NCBI GenBank assembly: GCA_026874595.1 | Contig: CM049316.1 | Span: 37,683,695-37,747,694 of the forward strand | DNA: 64,000 bases | Reading direction: 5' to 3' | Source: Sipunculus nudus | Taxonomy: Eukaryota; Annelida; Sipuncula; Golfingiida; Sipunculidae | Shown: piece after piece, positions 8,989 through 20,039 of the stretch | Position numbering within the stretch: position 1 is the first letter of the stretch | Layout of the letters: each line of letters begins with the position of its first letter | Notes under the pieces: model-generated | Told to the model about the DNA's origin: nothing | Seen by the model: the letters and a program-made list of their open reading frames with translations, nothing else | The model's database searches: none | Position numbers and translations under genes: made by a program

Positions 8989-11900
8989 ATTATATATATA
9001 TATATATATATGTCAAGGCCAAGATCCCGATCTCGACCAATCGGGTGCTGCAGACCAGATGCTGATCAGGATTTGGTATGGCCTAAACTAGATTCAGAGC
9101 ATGCCTATATCCCTGACAGAATGTCAGAAATTATAACTTTATAAGTAATGACAAATCTTAATTTAGTTCATTGTCAGAGTAAATTATTCTACCTTAATAA
9201 CTCAACTAATATTTAAGTTTGAATTAATTGAGTGATTATATATATTGTAATTATTTTTCAAGTCCTTGTATTATTTATCAAGTTGAATAATTATTTCCAT
9301 TATTTTCATCAGATTGTTTATTCAATTGTTTTATATAACATTTGAACTAGTTTAAGCTGAATCACTGAGTAAATAAGTGTATATATTTGATGGGTTTTGT
9401 AGGTAAAATAAATTGTTAGATGAATGACATATATAAGAAGTTAAGTATCATGTGAAGTTTTCAGTTCCTAGTTTTTAAATATGGATATTATTAACTTGTA
9501 TCTACTCATAAACAGCTTACATTCAAGTGAAAATCCTGATTTCATGAAAACCAACAATTTATCACTTCTCTTATAAACATTTTCAACTATATGTATGTAT
9601 ATATTCATATTTTTATTACATATATTAATTTATATAAAATAATATTGTTTACACAACTTGGTTTATTATTTTCATGTCTTAACCTTATGGAATATAATGT
9701 TTACGCCAAAAGCCTGCTCTAGTCTGCCACGGAATCTCAATCAGGAACTGATCCAGACCAGATCCCGATCAGGGTTTAGGCTGAATCCCGATCTGGATTT
9801 GATCTCGACCAATCATGAATTGGTTCAGCCCAGATCCCGTCGGAGATTTGTTCTGAACAAATTTCCGATTTGTTCTGGACCAATCGGCGATCGGTCCAGA
9901 CCAGATCCTGATCGGGATTTGGTCCGTCCTAAACCCCGATCGGGATCTGGTCTGGACAAGGGCTGGATCAGATACCATCGGGGTTAAGGCCGGACCAAAT
10001 CCCGATCGGGATTTGGTCTGGACCAAAGCAGGATCTGGGCCTTGACATATATATATATATATATAGTTTTCCTTAATTCAAAAGAGTCTGAAATGCAGGT
10101 CGAGAGAATATTTGTTTTAATATTTATATTTCGTTTCTGCTTTCAGAAATAAAAAAGAAAATTACTACGACAGGTGGGCAAGTGATGAATACAGTTGATG
10201 GTCTAAAGTCAGAAGTACCTATGCGTAAGGCGAGCCTGTTTGTAAAAAGAATTCCTACGTTTATATGTAGAAAGGGTATACTCTCAGCATAGGTGCAGTT
10301 TTAATTAAGGACGACTTCTTGCTTAAATACATGGGATGATTACCTGTTACAATACATATGCCCATCCATAGGGGTTCAGGTTAAATAAACTTGTGAATTA
10401 TGCAAATTAAACACTCCAATACAAATTAGTTAAATGTGTTTATTAAATGTACAATTCAGCAAATCATATTGTTACCTTACGAGCCAAATGGCTTATCACT
10501 GACAATCATAAATAGAAAAATGGGTTGACTGATAGCAGCGAGATTTTTAAAGGCCCCAGATCACATATTCGACTTGTTGGTCAACTTTAGGCTAAATATT
10601 GGTCAAACAATCACCATCACTGTATTCTTGAAAATGATACCGATAAGCACCATTTCCACAAAGTGTGTTTCTTCTCAAAAATATAAGATTCAAGTAAGGA
10701 ATTTTGGGATGGCCGGGACCACTAAAAACTTTCGGGAAAACGCCTTCTAATTACTACTGGCGACCACATTATACTTAAACACTCTTTTGCATGTGATTTT
10801 CCTAAAAACGATTCAAAATAAACTTAAAGGTCTATTTAATTACTCTTTTTCACGATATTTGCACTGATAAGAAGTGTGCCGATAAATCGATTAAATCGAT
10901 GATTGGTTGTTTTCTTTCAAAATAAATCGATTGAATTTTTGCGTAATCGATTGAAAACTATTATGTATGCACATGCAAAGAATCTAATCCTGTCAGAGAT
11001 ACACGGACACAGAGTAACGAACAGCATCAAAAAGAAACCTTGCCCAGCCAATAATAGTCCGACTGCAAGTCGACATTGGATGCGGGTAGACTGATGGTTT
11101 CATTATGAATACCGATGTGCATGTCAGACCATTTACTAGGGTCAATATTTTAGGTACTAGTGAACGGCAGATTTCAAGGTAAAATAGAAAGAACATAAAA
11201 TAATCGATTGATAATTTAGCATTGGTCATTTTATTTTTCAATTATCGAATATGGTTTTAAAACCAATTCCTACCACCAGTACTGATAGGCACTGCTGCAT
11301 TCCGGAGCTCAAGTACATTTTGGGATCTCGCAATCTCGGCACAGTTATATATATATATAAACTGGTAGAAAAAAGTCGAGTTTTGACTCACGATAAACTC
11401 ATCATGAAAATATGTTGGTACGGCTTTTTGTGTAAATAGACCTTTACCTTTACACTGACAATAACTCTAGGCTAAAGGAACTGAGAGTTCGGGACCGTTA
11501 TTTAGACTCATATCCTTAAGGTAGAACCCAAGTTATATTATAATCGGTGAGTTAAATGTTTGGTCTGAGGCATATATCGGTTTAATTTCATCAAACTCAA
11601 AATATTGGTTCACTGGACGAAATTACATCAATGCGTCAGACTCCATAACAATTATTGCGCATGCATGGGTAAGGTCTATTGAATTGCATGTACTTCACGT
11701 CTAAATATTTTCCTTTTGCACATTACAAGCAAACTGTGTTTTCTGTATTGTTTTTTATTTATGAAGTGACTGGGATTAAAATGCATGATTGTATATAGAT
11801 AGGGGCATAACGTGTTTTTGTAAATATGAACAAGTATTATTTATTATTAGATGCATGGTGTTTATTTTTTTTTCAGCGACAGTACCAAAGGCAACCTCGA

Positions 11901-13260
11901 GTCCTATGAATCACGTGATCTTATCTGCGTCAGCAGGACTTGGAACTTTGATCACCATCGTGTTAATTATAACAATATACTTTTGGAAATGCAAGTACAG
12001 GTATATACTTATTCAGAAATTTATTATCATTCAGCTATAAATTTAAAATGTACTTACATACCTGATTAAGTTACAACTTATTATCAAATGATAAATCAGA
12101 TATCACCATGTTCCTTTCTTACATTCCGTGGTCAGTATATAATGTTACGTTATCTTAATGTACGCCAATAATTGTGGGTGCTTTGTTTTTACTAAACGAA
12201 TCTTGCAATTTCTTGGCCCCAATTCATGTCATATTATGAAAATAATACACCAGGTTGACAACAAAACATTAGTTTCTGTCATGGTGTACATACTTTCATA
12301 AGTTTAAATTTTTTTTTCGTATTAACCTTAATAATCTGTATCGCCTCTCGTAATCTTTCAAGCCTGCCTTCCTTCTTTATTGGCCCGAGAAACTAGCACG
12401 GATCTCATATGACGGCACAATCAAAACATTCATATTTTTTTATTTAGAAAAATCGACTAAATGCAGGAACAGGCATGTTGGCATATCGAGGATAGTGTTA
12501 AGCTGTTGTAGTTTCGATTTCATCCTGGGCTAGGTGTGCTTGTCCATAATGAATTCAGACAGGCTGATAAAGATTTGCCGAGCCGATATAACTCGTATAA
12601 CTTGCCGTGATAACTGCTATACGTCTTATCGGATGAGTCATAATAATGTATCTAGTTAATTATATGCATGGTCGGTTAATAGCATATGCTGTCTATTAGG
12701 GAGATGTTAACACATTGATTTCTTATTACATTTAATTTGCACCCATGAGTTTAAGTTATGGTTATTTATTTAATTATAATTACCATACATTTCTCAGAAA
12801 AAGAACAGGAAAATGTAACTCTGAACATTCAAATGAGAATGGTGGTGAATCATCGTTCGATGACGGATCTTTTGGGTCCACAGTCTCCTATCACAGCATC
12901 ACTCCCAACCTAGATGAGGACAAGGAGATTCCTTGGTACGCTGAAGGCGACGGTCGGCCTCATTATGAGAACAGGGGTGATCTAGCTGGTACGCCTGGGC
13001 CATGCCCATTGTGTACCACGGTGGACAAAGCCCCCTGCCCTCATCATGGCGACCAGGAGCAGAGGAAACGTCGTCTGGATGCTTGGACCAAGCCGCCTGG
13101 GTGGAGAATGGATTATGAAAACCTGAAGAACAAACAGGAACCGGAAAAAGGAAAAGCACAAAAGAAACTCAGGAAATCACACTACCTTGAGGCCAAGCCA
13201 ATAAAAGGAGTTAAGGAAGGACATGTCCGAGATGCGGATTACTTAATTCCATCTGTTTAA
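6053..13260 (+). CDS. C-type lectin-domain transmembrane receptor (5 visible exons, 5' end incomplete)
   Basis: Exons 6053-6234, 8607-8768, 10147-10224, 11877-12000 and 12798-13260, with phases agreeing at each joint (1, 1, 1, 2). The first two form one CTLD: SSWFSARRSCWQENSSLSLA, FWTGF and RWDWI, then GNCTVL and KCDGQHAIFCS. The usual EPN/QPD sugar motif is absent, so classical calcium-dependent sugar binding is doubtful. Exon 3 is a Thr/Lys/Gly linker. Exon 4 holds the membrane helix (SAGLGTLITIVLIITIYFW) followed by basic residues, which fixes type I topology. Exon 5 is a ~154-aa cytoplasmic tail with tyrosines in YHSI, YENR, YENL, YLEA and YLIP, and a CPLC...CPHH cluster. AATAAA lies at 13300. 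The first intron needs a GC donor (G|GCAATA). Missing: signal peptide and any upstream CTLD, possibly the exon at 3600. The role as a recognition receptor is inferred from family. Confidence 0.72.
8072..8538. mobile_element. hAT-type MITE with 8-bp target site duplication
   Basis: A 467-bp element starting CAGGGGCGTCAA and ending TTAACGCCACTG, so its ends read CAGGGGCGT and CAGTGGCGT in inverted orientation, as in hAT transposons. It is flanked by a perfect 8-bp direct repeat ATCTTTTC at 8064-8071 and 8539-8546, the hAT target duplication length. Poly-G/poly-C runs lie just inside each end; the interior is AT-rich with (TA)n at 8380-8421 and no transposase. It sits in the intron of the lectin receptor, 60 bp upstream of the exon at 8607. 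Confidence 0.85.
8942..9010. repeat. (CA)n-(TA)n microsatellite
   Basis: A (CA)n run passes directly into (TA)n with one interruption, and abuts the left end of the inverted-repeat element at 9011. Confidence 0.9.
9011..10047. mobile_element. Self-complementary inverted-repeat element flanked by TA arrays
   Basis: The left end TGTCAAGGCC (9011-9020) is exactly the inverse of the right end GGCCTTGACA (10038-10047), and similarity continues inward with AGATCC blocks. The right 330 bp are an imperfect tandem and palindromic array built from GATCGGGATTTGGTC and its complement; a shorter version lies at the left. The middle, ~9120-9720, is plain AT-rich DNA. Both ends abut (TA)n, so a TA target is possible but the duplication cannot be told from the microsatellite. 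The open frames at 9658-10026 are by-products of the array. No transposase is present. Confidence 0.7.
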
Positions 13261-14360
13261 TAACAACTCTAAAAAAGACAGAAAACATTGGGAAAAGTAA
13301 ATAAACGCTTAAGTGGCCAAGACGAAACGTGTGTAATATAAGTCTGTAATCAAGCCTATGGGTTCATAGGTTTATAGGTTTTGTTCTGGTCTTGAAGGGC
13401 CTCTGGTGCCAGTGTGTTAATTTTTCTTTATCATTCCTGATAAATTGTTTGCATATACACACAATATCTAAATTTATAGAATCAATAATATGGCTAGGCA
13501 GACTGTTCTACTGGAGGTGGCATACCTCCAGATATTTAACTAGATCTTATCTTGTATAATTTGTATGTATGTCCTCTTGGAGTAGTCTCTGGGTCACATC
13601 ATTATCATATATCCCTATGGCTAAGTGAAATAATTATTATTGGCAAGATAGTATTATTTCTGATTTTTTTTTTCAATTTCATTTTTGCATCACTATTAAA
13701 TACCAATGGATTTTTGTTCAATTTGTTATCCATGTATTTTATTTGTAATCTATGTACACTCAAATCCTATAAAATAAAAATTATATGTATTGAAAGCAAT
13801 TTGTCATGATATATTTAAAGTACATTATCTGTATGTGAAATAATTATTATTGGCAAAATAGTTTTATTTCTGATAATGTTTTCCAATTTCGTTTTTTATA
13901 TATTCAAATACATTTTGTATTTATTCTGTTCAACAAGAATGTCAAGGAAAACATATAACTTTTGCATTAAATACTCATATTAAACCTTTGCTGGTTTGTA
14001 TATGGTATTTATATATCGCCAGTTCTCTAATATTAGAGTCTACAATTATTCAGTTGACAAAATGTTCTGTTAATATTTTGTAAATAATAACTCAATATTG
14101 TCAAAAACATAATACATGCTATTGTTTTTTTTTATTATTTAGTTTTATCATTTATTATAATTTTTCACGTGACCAGGTATTATGTATTATGTATGTATAT
14201 ATGTTAGATCTTTTGGCCTGAGGCCTTCATTTCCAGAATATAAATATTCATTTATTCATTTATCCCTGTGGCTATCTTGTACATTTAAAAGAATGTCTTT
14301 CTTGTAGTCTTCGGTTTGCCAATGTTGTTAATTTTAGTTTCTTAAATCTGTTTTCTTATT
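13261..14360 (+). other. 3' flank/3' UTR of the lectin receptor, with a local duplication
   Basis: AATAAA at 13300-13305, 40 bp after the stop, is a likely poly(A) signal. Two copies of a ~75-bp block beginning GTGAAATAATTATTATTGGC lie at about 13625 and 13837. No further exon is seen. Confidence 0.5.
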
Positions 14361-14555
14361 CTAGTGTTCATATTTTGGGTATATTTTTCTTGGCACATTC
14401 TCAGTTGCTGTTATTGGCTTAGCTAGATACGGATCCCATATCTGATTGGCAAATTCAAAGTGTGGTCTTACTAATAATGCCTTATATACTAGAGTTATTG
14501 ATTTACACTCAAATGTTCTTGTGATCAGCCATCTGGCATCTTCATTGACATACAT
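14361..14555 (-). pseudogene. Non-LTR retrotransposon (LINE) reverse-transcriptase remnant
   Basis: The frame reads with the pattern of the RT C-terminal thumb segment of Jockey/RTE-like LINEs: LVYKALLVRPHFEFANQIWD followed by PYLAKPI and ENVPRKIY, corresponding to the family pattern LYK-LVRPHLEY-Q-WDPY. Only ~65 residues remain, with no neighbouring RT motifs in frame, so it is a dead fragment. It points away from the Penelope-like remnant that begins about 150 bp to the right. Confidence 0.6.
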
Positions 14556-14606
14556 TTAGAATGTAATTAGGCATGTCTTTAATACATAAGGAATATTGTT
14601 TCATGC

Positions 14607-14607
<1 letters not shown>

Positions 14608-14697
<90 letters not shown>
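14608..14697. repeat. (AT)45 microsatellite
   Basis: An uninterrupted (AT)n run of about 90 bp directly in front of the Penelope-like remnant. Confidence 0.95.
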
Positions 14698-14700
<3 letters not shown>

Positions 14701-15259
14701 GAACCGTAACACCGTAGAAGTCAGCTATAGCTGCATGCCTAACATGAAGCAGGTCATTTCAGCACACAAGAAAGGACGACTTAACAATGAGAGAATAAAA
14801 GAAAAGAAAACAGAGAGCATAAGCAAAAACTGCAACTGTAGAAACCCGAAAGAATGCCCAATCAAAGAAGGATGCCTTACTCAAAGCATAATTTACCAGG
14901 CCACAGTTACCAGACAAGATAAACAAGTGGAACAACTATATCGAACTGACAGAAAACGCATTTAAAACGAGATACTATGGACACATCAGTAGTTTCAGGA
15001 ATGAAAAAAAAAAGAAATAGCACAACACTAAGCCAGTACGTGTGGACTCTGAAAGAAAAAAAACATACCCTATTTGGGCAAATGGAAAATCATGGCTAAA
15101 TGCAGAGCTTATTCCAACACGTCAATAAAAAAAAAATTATGCACCACCGAGAAATACTACCTAATTTGCCAACCTGATCTGAGTTCACTAAACAATAGGA
15201 ACGAGCTGACATCGTCATGCAAACATAGAACAAAATACCTCCTTTGTAACCTTAAATAA
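14698..15259 (+). pseudogene. Penelope-like element remnant (C-terminal RT linker and GIY-YIG endonuclease)
   Basis: Consecutive pieces in shifting frames match the C-terminal part of Penelope-like retroelements: NTVEVSYSCMPNMKQVI; a Cys-rich linker CNCRNPKECPIKEGCLTQS with IIYQATV; a GIY-YIG core after ~14938 in another frame (YIELTENAFKTRYYGH, SSFRN); then LSQYVW, KWKIMAKCRAYSN, LCTTEKYYLI and NELTSSCKHRTKYLL at 15074-15259. The GIY-YIG module supplies the endonuclease used in insertion. At least two frameshifts and the absence of upstream RT make it a 5'-truncated, inactive copy. Bracketed by (TA)n arrays on both sides. Confidence 0.75.
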
Positions 15260-15739
15260 TTTTAAGCCGATAATAATAAAGTTAAATATGCAGTCTCAAG
15301 ATCCCAGCCAATGTAAGCAGGAACAACCAACTGGACTACTAATCCACTGATACCCTGACCGAACCAACACCTGGGGTCTTGATCAAATTTAAGCAATCCA
15401 ACAAATCCTCGAGCGCTTCATAATAGTCCTAATACAGTACAATAACCCAGGCACCCAGAAACCCTTATTCACCAACAAGACAAAAACTTTAAAAACATGC
15501 CTCACCGAACCTAGTAACCCCAGATAAATCCTACCTATTACGACAAACTTCACCCAAATATCTGATCACTCCAGTTTGTACCTGAAGAGTGAGCCGACTT
15601 GAATGCTGCTCTCACGAAACAGATCTGTAGCACAAACTGATGAAGTCAAACTAACCGTACTTTAGTTATTTATAAACGCTCCCATACGGTAGAGCACTAT
15701 CACCGCGATGTATTGAATTCACGCTATGTGAACAATACA

Positions 15740-15744
<5 letters not shown>
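15260..15744 (+). other. Probable 3' UTR of the Penelope-like remnant
   Basis: Non-coding sequence between the end of the GIY-YIG frame and the next (TA)n array. It includes a CTGAAGAGTGAGC segment of the sort seen in Penelope-like 3' ends; assigned by position only. Confidence 0.4.

Positions 15745-15800
<56 letters not shown>
15745..15800. repeat. (TA)28 microsatellite
   Basis: Uninterrupted (TA)n closing the Penelope-like remnant on its 3' side. Confidence 0.95.
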
Positions 15801-15802
<2 letters not shown>

Positions 15803-18747
15803 GTTTAACTATTACTCATTGATAATTAAAATACTTACGGCAACAAGACTCTTCTGCGTTGTTTACCTGGATTAAAGAATATTTTTCCTATTCCGAAATT
15901 GTATCAACTTTCCTTATTACCAGAGGTAGCTGCTCAGAAGATTTCGCAACAGCGAAAGTCTTTAAAGATTAAAATTATTTGTCAAAATACGCGTAGTTGG
16001 GTCACCTCGGCACTTCCGTTACGGTCGAAAGCGAAGAGTGCATACTCTTTTGGTGTGTTTCTACGAAGATTTATTTGAAATTTTGCGAAGGATGATTTAA
16101 CAAGAGCGTAGGGGCATCACTAAATTTTTCAGCTATAGTTATGCAAATCTCTAAAAGAGCTAGCCTAGAGTACCAGGATGTGTATAAAGGACTGATGCTA
16201 CACGCTCCAGAGAGCTTTTCCTGGAGAAATGGTGTAGCTCCTCCAACATAAAGCAGTCACTTTCATTATAGCCCCAAAGAAAACGGGACGTCCGTCACTG
16301 GCAACAGCCAGCTCATAACAATATACCTTCAGAATTGTTAACATCAGTTCAATGGCAGGTTAGTAAGATTATTAGGTTTTCAGATATAAAGAGCCTGCAT
16401 TTCCTAGAAAAAGAGCTAGCACGTCTGGATGAGGACTTTAGTGTCGTACAGGATTGTCCGTCTGAATAGGATTATCAGTCAGCTGAAATTACAATGCAGA
16501 AAGGTCACGTCTCACTGAAATTCTTCAACTCAGGATTTCCAGATTTCTCACATATATACTTCAGTACAGAAAATCCATACTTCTCACACAAATTTTCCTC
16601 AGTGCAGACAATCCATATCCATTTTTTCTTCAAAACAGAAACTCCAAGTGTCTCTCACATATATTCTTCAATGCAGACATTCTAAATGTCTAAGATATTC
16701 TAAATTCAGAAAATCCAGACAAGCTATATACCACAGAATCACAGCTCCTTACTTGCTGGGGATGGGGGGGGGTGGGGGCATGAATCGACTAAACGTGAAA
16801 TTAGAAGGTTATTTCCCTTGAAAAAAACAGAGAATATGTATGGCCTGAAAAAAATATACATTTTAATTAGTTAATGAGTGGAATGTCAACGAAACATCAG
16901 AATAATGGCAAAAGAATGGTATTGGTGACTGCATTGAAAAAAAAATAAAGTTAGCGTTTTTTTAACATTCGCGGTTAAAATTTTTGGATATGTCTCGCGC
17001 AAACTGTGACAAAACGGTCATACAAGAATCTTACAGAAATCTTCTGAAGCAACGCAGAAATGCATATTTTATATCTATTAAAAAAACAACAACATCAGAT
17101 TAGACAGCAATAAGAACGAATACCGCTAAGCTAGGAAAAGTTGATTGAGCAAGTAAGAAAAAAATGGTTGAACCGGATCACCAGAACATAATGTAAACCA
17201 ATTATCTACTTAAGTTAAACCTTAGGCTACACGTACCTTCCTAGTGCGAAGGCAGCAAAAAAAAGAAAGAAAACGCTGCACAGTAGGCCCAAGTATGTAA
17301 CATGGTTACATACATACTTATGGACTCCCCTGAAAAGTGAACACAGAATGATGAAGTGCAGCCCTCAGATTGATCACAACACCGTGCAGAAATTGTAGTT
17401 GACAAAATTGTCAGAAAACCGCGCACCAAGGAGGCAAGGAGCAAGTTAAATATCTTTATCATATAATATGATCTTTTTTCTCGTCCATGGGAAATCTCAT
17501 TAAAAGGAAGATCATATTTCGATCCAAGTGATACTAGAAACCTCTTTCATTGCTCATCGAATAAGAGGCTTTGTTCTTCTCATCTGTTGGAGTCTTCCTA
17601 TTAAACCGAAGGTCATATTACGCTATGGACACGACCCCCTCACATAGATATATTCCTCTGTAAGGCGGTATATCTCATTCACCCCTTCTCATTTTCTGAA
17701 TATAGTATTATAATCATAATAAAGTTATCAATGGTATCATCTTTTGCTCAAAATGGATATACAGTCTTATAGTTCTTGTCAGATCGGTAGGTACTCTTCC
17801 TAGAAAAAGGTATGCACATAAAAAAGTCTGTATTTAAAATATGCAGCGTGTCATGCTGATATATGCAAATGAAATGAAATCATCAACCCCTTGTGGAAGT
17901 TGTGACGATGTGAAAATATCTGTAATTCACCTATTCAAGTTAACATGTCGTCTGTTTAGGAGCCAGCACAGAATTCGGCAGAGAGCGACCCTGTCTGCTA
18001 ATGACGCATGGAATGTTTAATTGTACATATTGTATTTGAAAACATAATTGACGGCCTTGCAGGTCTAGGATATAGTAACTTTTAAATTGGACAATCAAGC
18101 GGATCGAGGTGTAATCAAAAGCTTGGCAATATTAAATTTAAACAAAAAGTGACACAGCAAACATATGTATAGTAAGGGGCACATCCTCGATGTAGTGATC
18201 CCCAGGGAGCAGCACAGTGATATTGCGCTTGTCATCATTGATTATGTAAGTCTCATGTTACAGTGAAACCTGCTAACTACGCTTTTAGATGTCAAACTTA
18301 TTTCAACAAAACCAAATCTTTGAAGAAATAAATATCTTACATATTTCAACGGGATTGAAGTCATAACATTAAGAAAAAAAATACTTTTATGGAAGTTTCT
18401 CTGAATGTACATTGCGATTTTTTTGGATGTACATGCTCCCTTGTGCACAACAAACTATAGCAATTACGCTGAAACCTTTGTGGTGCACACCCACGTCACA
18501 AGACCAAGAGGCGCCGGAGGCAGACCATATGAGCTAAAAGTGCTTGAGCATAGCTAACTTTAAACATCACCGTAATCATTTAATCAACTTCTTAAATAAT
18601 TATTTCAAATAACTAAGATACAATGGGGAAATATTCTAATGTTAAAGTACCGTGTCATCTAGAGACCCAAGGGAGGTTTTTCACCACTAAAATTGCTGCA
18701 ATTCCAGCTTCGGGTGACAGGGATTTTTCACTGTGAGGGTATTACGT
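15801..18747. other. Intergenic stretch; weak tandem repeat at 16540-16730
   Basis: No gene recognised. At about 16540-16730 a ~40-bp imperfect unit (TCTCACA...TTCA.T.CAGA.AATCCA) repeats four to five times and creates a spurious open frame at 16494-16685. A G-run lies at 16760-16778. The frames at 17241 and 18242 have no family signature. Confidence 0.5.
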
Positions 18748-19034
18748 ATTCAACATTTTCAGCGCTCAGCTGGAAGGATCACCAGTGAATTCAACATTTT
18801 CCGCGGTAAAGCTGGAAGGATCTTAAGTAAATTCATTATTTTCATCGCTCAGTTAGAAGGATTACCAGTGAATTCAACATTTTCAGCGCTTAGCTGGAAG
18901 GATCACCAGTGATTTCAACACTTTAAGCGCTAAACTGGAAGGATCAACGGTGCATTCATCATATTCTGCGCTCAGCTGGAAGGATTATCAGTAAATTCAA
19001 CATTTTCAGCGCTCAGTTGGAAGGATCACCAGTG
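18748..19034. repeat. 41-bp minisatellite, 7 copies
   Basis: Seven head-to-tail units of 41 bp, each starting ATTCAACATTTTCAGCGCTC or a variant and ending GGAAGGATCACCAGTGA; 7 x 41 = 287 bp, exactly the span. Units differ at a few positions each, and the GCGCT core is kept in most. Confidence 0.92.
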
Positions 19035-19471
19035 TTTTGAGAGCTACCTATTTTTCACCAGCAACATCATCTGGAATATTTTTTAAGATGTTCTTATCCG
19101 AATCGTGGGGACTTAGTGCATACCAACGTGGCTTCTTAAAGGATGTGCTGAACACTGAAATATTAAAAATATTAAAGAGGCATATTCAAATATCTAACAT
19201 TTATAAAATAAAGATGATCATTTGAGCCTTATATAAATATATGGCGGAACATCAGGCCATTCAGAGGTATGTTTTCCCAACTAGTAAAATTACATTTTCT
19301 GCACATATAATCAAACCCCCTTAGCTTACATGTTTTTCTGTTTCTCAAGATTGGTGCATGTGTTGTGTTTACTTGTTGATAACACCTTGTAGCTGCACAA
19401 GCTCATACATCCTTCATAGAGACGTTATATGAACTTTTTTATCATGAATTACCTACACTACATTAATTTAT

Positions 19472-19886
19472 TGTTACAGATGATTCTTTTATTGTATGCA
19501 GCGGTGTGAGCCCGGCCCACGCATAGGGTCTAACGTGTAAACAGCGGTCATGCTAGTCATGTTTTCTCGCCTGGCCGAGCCGGGCAGGCTCATGTGTGAA
19601 CCCTGATGTGTAGAGACAAAGTGTCGTTGTTCTAGATGTTTCCTGTAACGTATATAAAATATTGGGTTCTTTAGATTGTTCGAGAAAGGGAAAGTTCTCG
19701 GCTTTAGATGAAAAGTTATAAATAAGAGGCTGTGTTTTAGAGCCGTTAGAGAGGACAGAAATATTCCAGCGGACACAGAAGCGTGGTAAGTCAGTTGTGG
19801 ACCTTTTCCGATAAATGCGGCAATCTCCATAACAAAATTTAGGCTCATCACGACTACTTGACCTGTTGATATTAGGTTCCGTAACA
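19472..19886 (+). repeat. 5' LTR of the Gmr1-like element
   Basis: Starts TGTTACAGA and ends CCGTAACA, with TGTTAC/GTAACA as the terminal inverted repeat. The last ~65 bp recur at 23225-23289. Two ~130-aa minus-strand open frames across it have no support and are treated as chance. Confidence 0.75.
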
Positions 19887-19891
19887 TAAAA

Positions 19892-19910
19892 TTTGGGGCT
19901 CGTTCGGGAT
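19892..19910 (+). other. Primer-binding site, tRNA-Pro type
   Basis: Reads TTGGGGCTCGTTCGGGAT shortly after the LTR end; it differs at two positions from the well-known retroviral tRNA-Pro primer site. Its position just inside the LTR fixes element orientation. Confidence 0.7.
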
Positions 19911-20039
19911 GCTTTATAGTTTTGAAAATTGATTAGGCCTTGACCTAGACACATTATTTACAATACATTGTTTACAAGATTACATATTGTTTACAGGATT
20001 TATCCTAGTGGTTTTTTGTTATTGTTTTAACATCTTCAC

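Noticed and set aside
9658-10026. Open frames of 109 and 85 aa on opposite strands rich in Arg, Asp and Ser
   Set aside because: Both are translations of the palindromic GATCGGGATTTGGTC array; repeat-driven and mirrored on the two strands.
14573-14700. Poly-(Tyr-Ile) coding stretch
   Set aside because: Translation of the (AT)n microsatellite only.
19489-19954. Two overlapping ~130-aa minus-strand open frames
   Set aside because: They lie across the 5' LTR and leader of the Gmr1-like element, on the opposite strand, with no recognisable domain.
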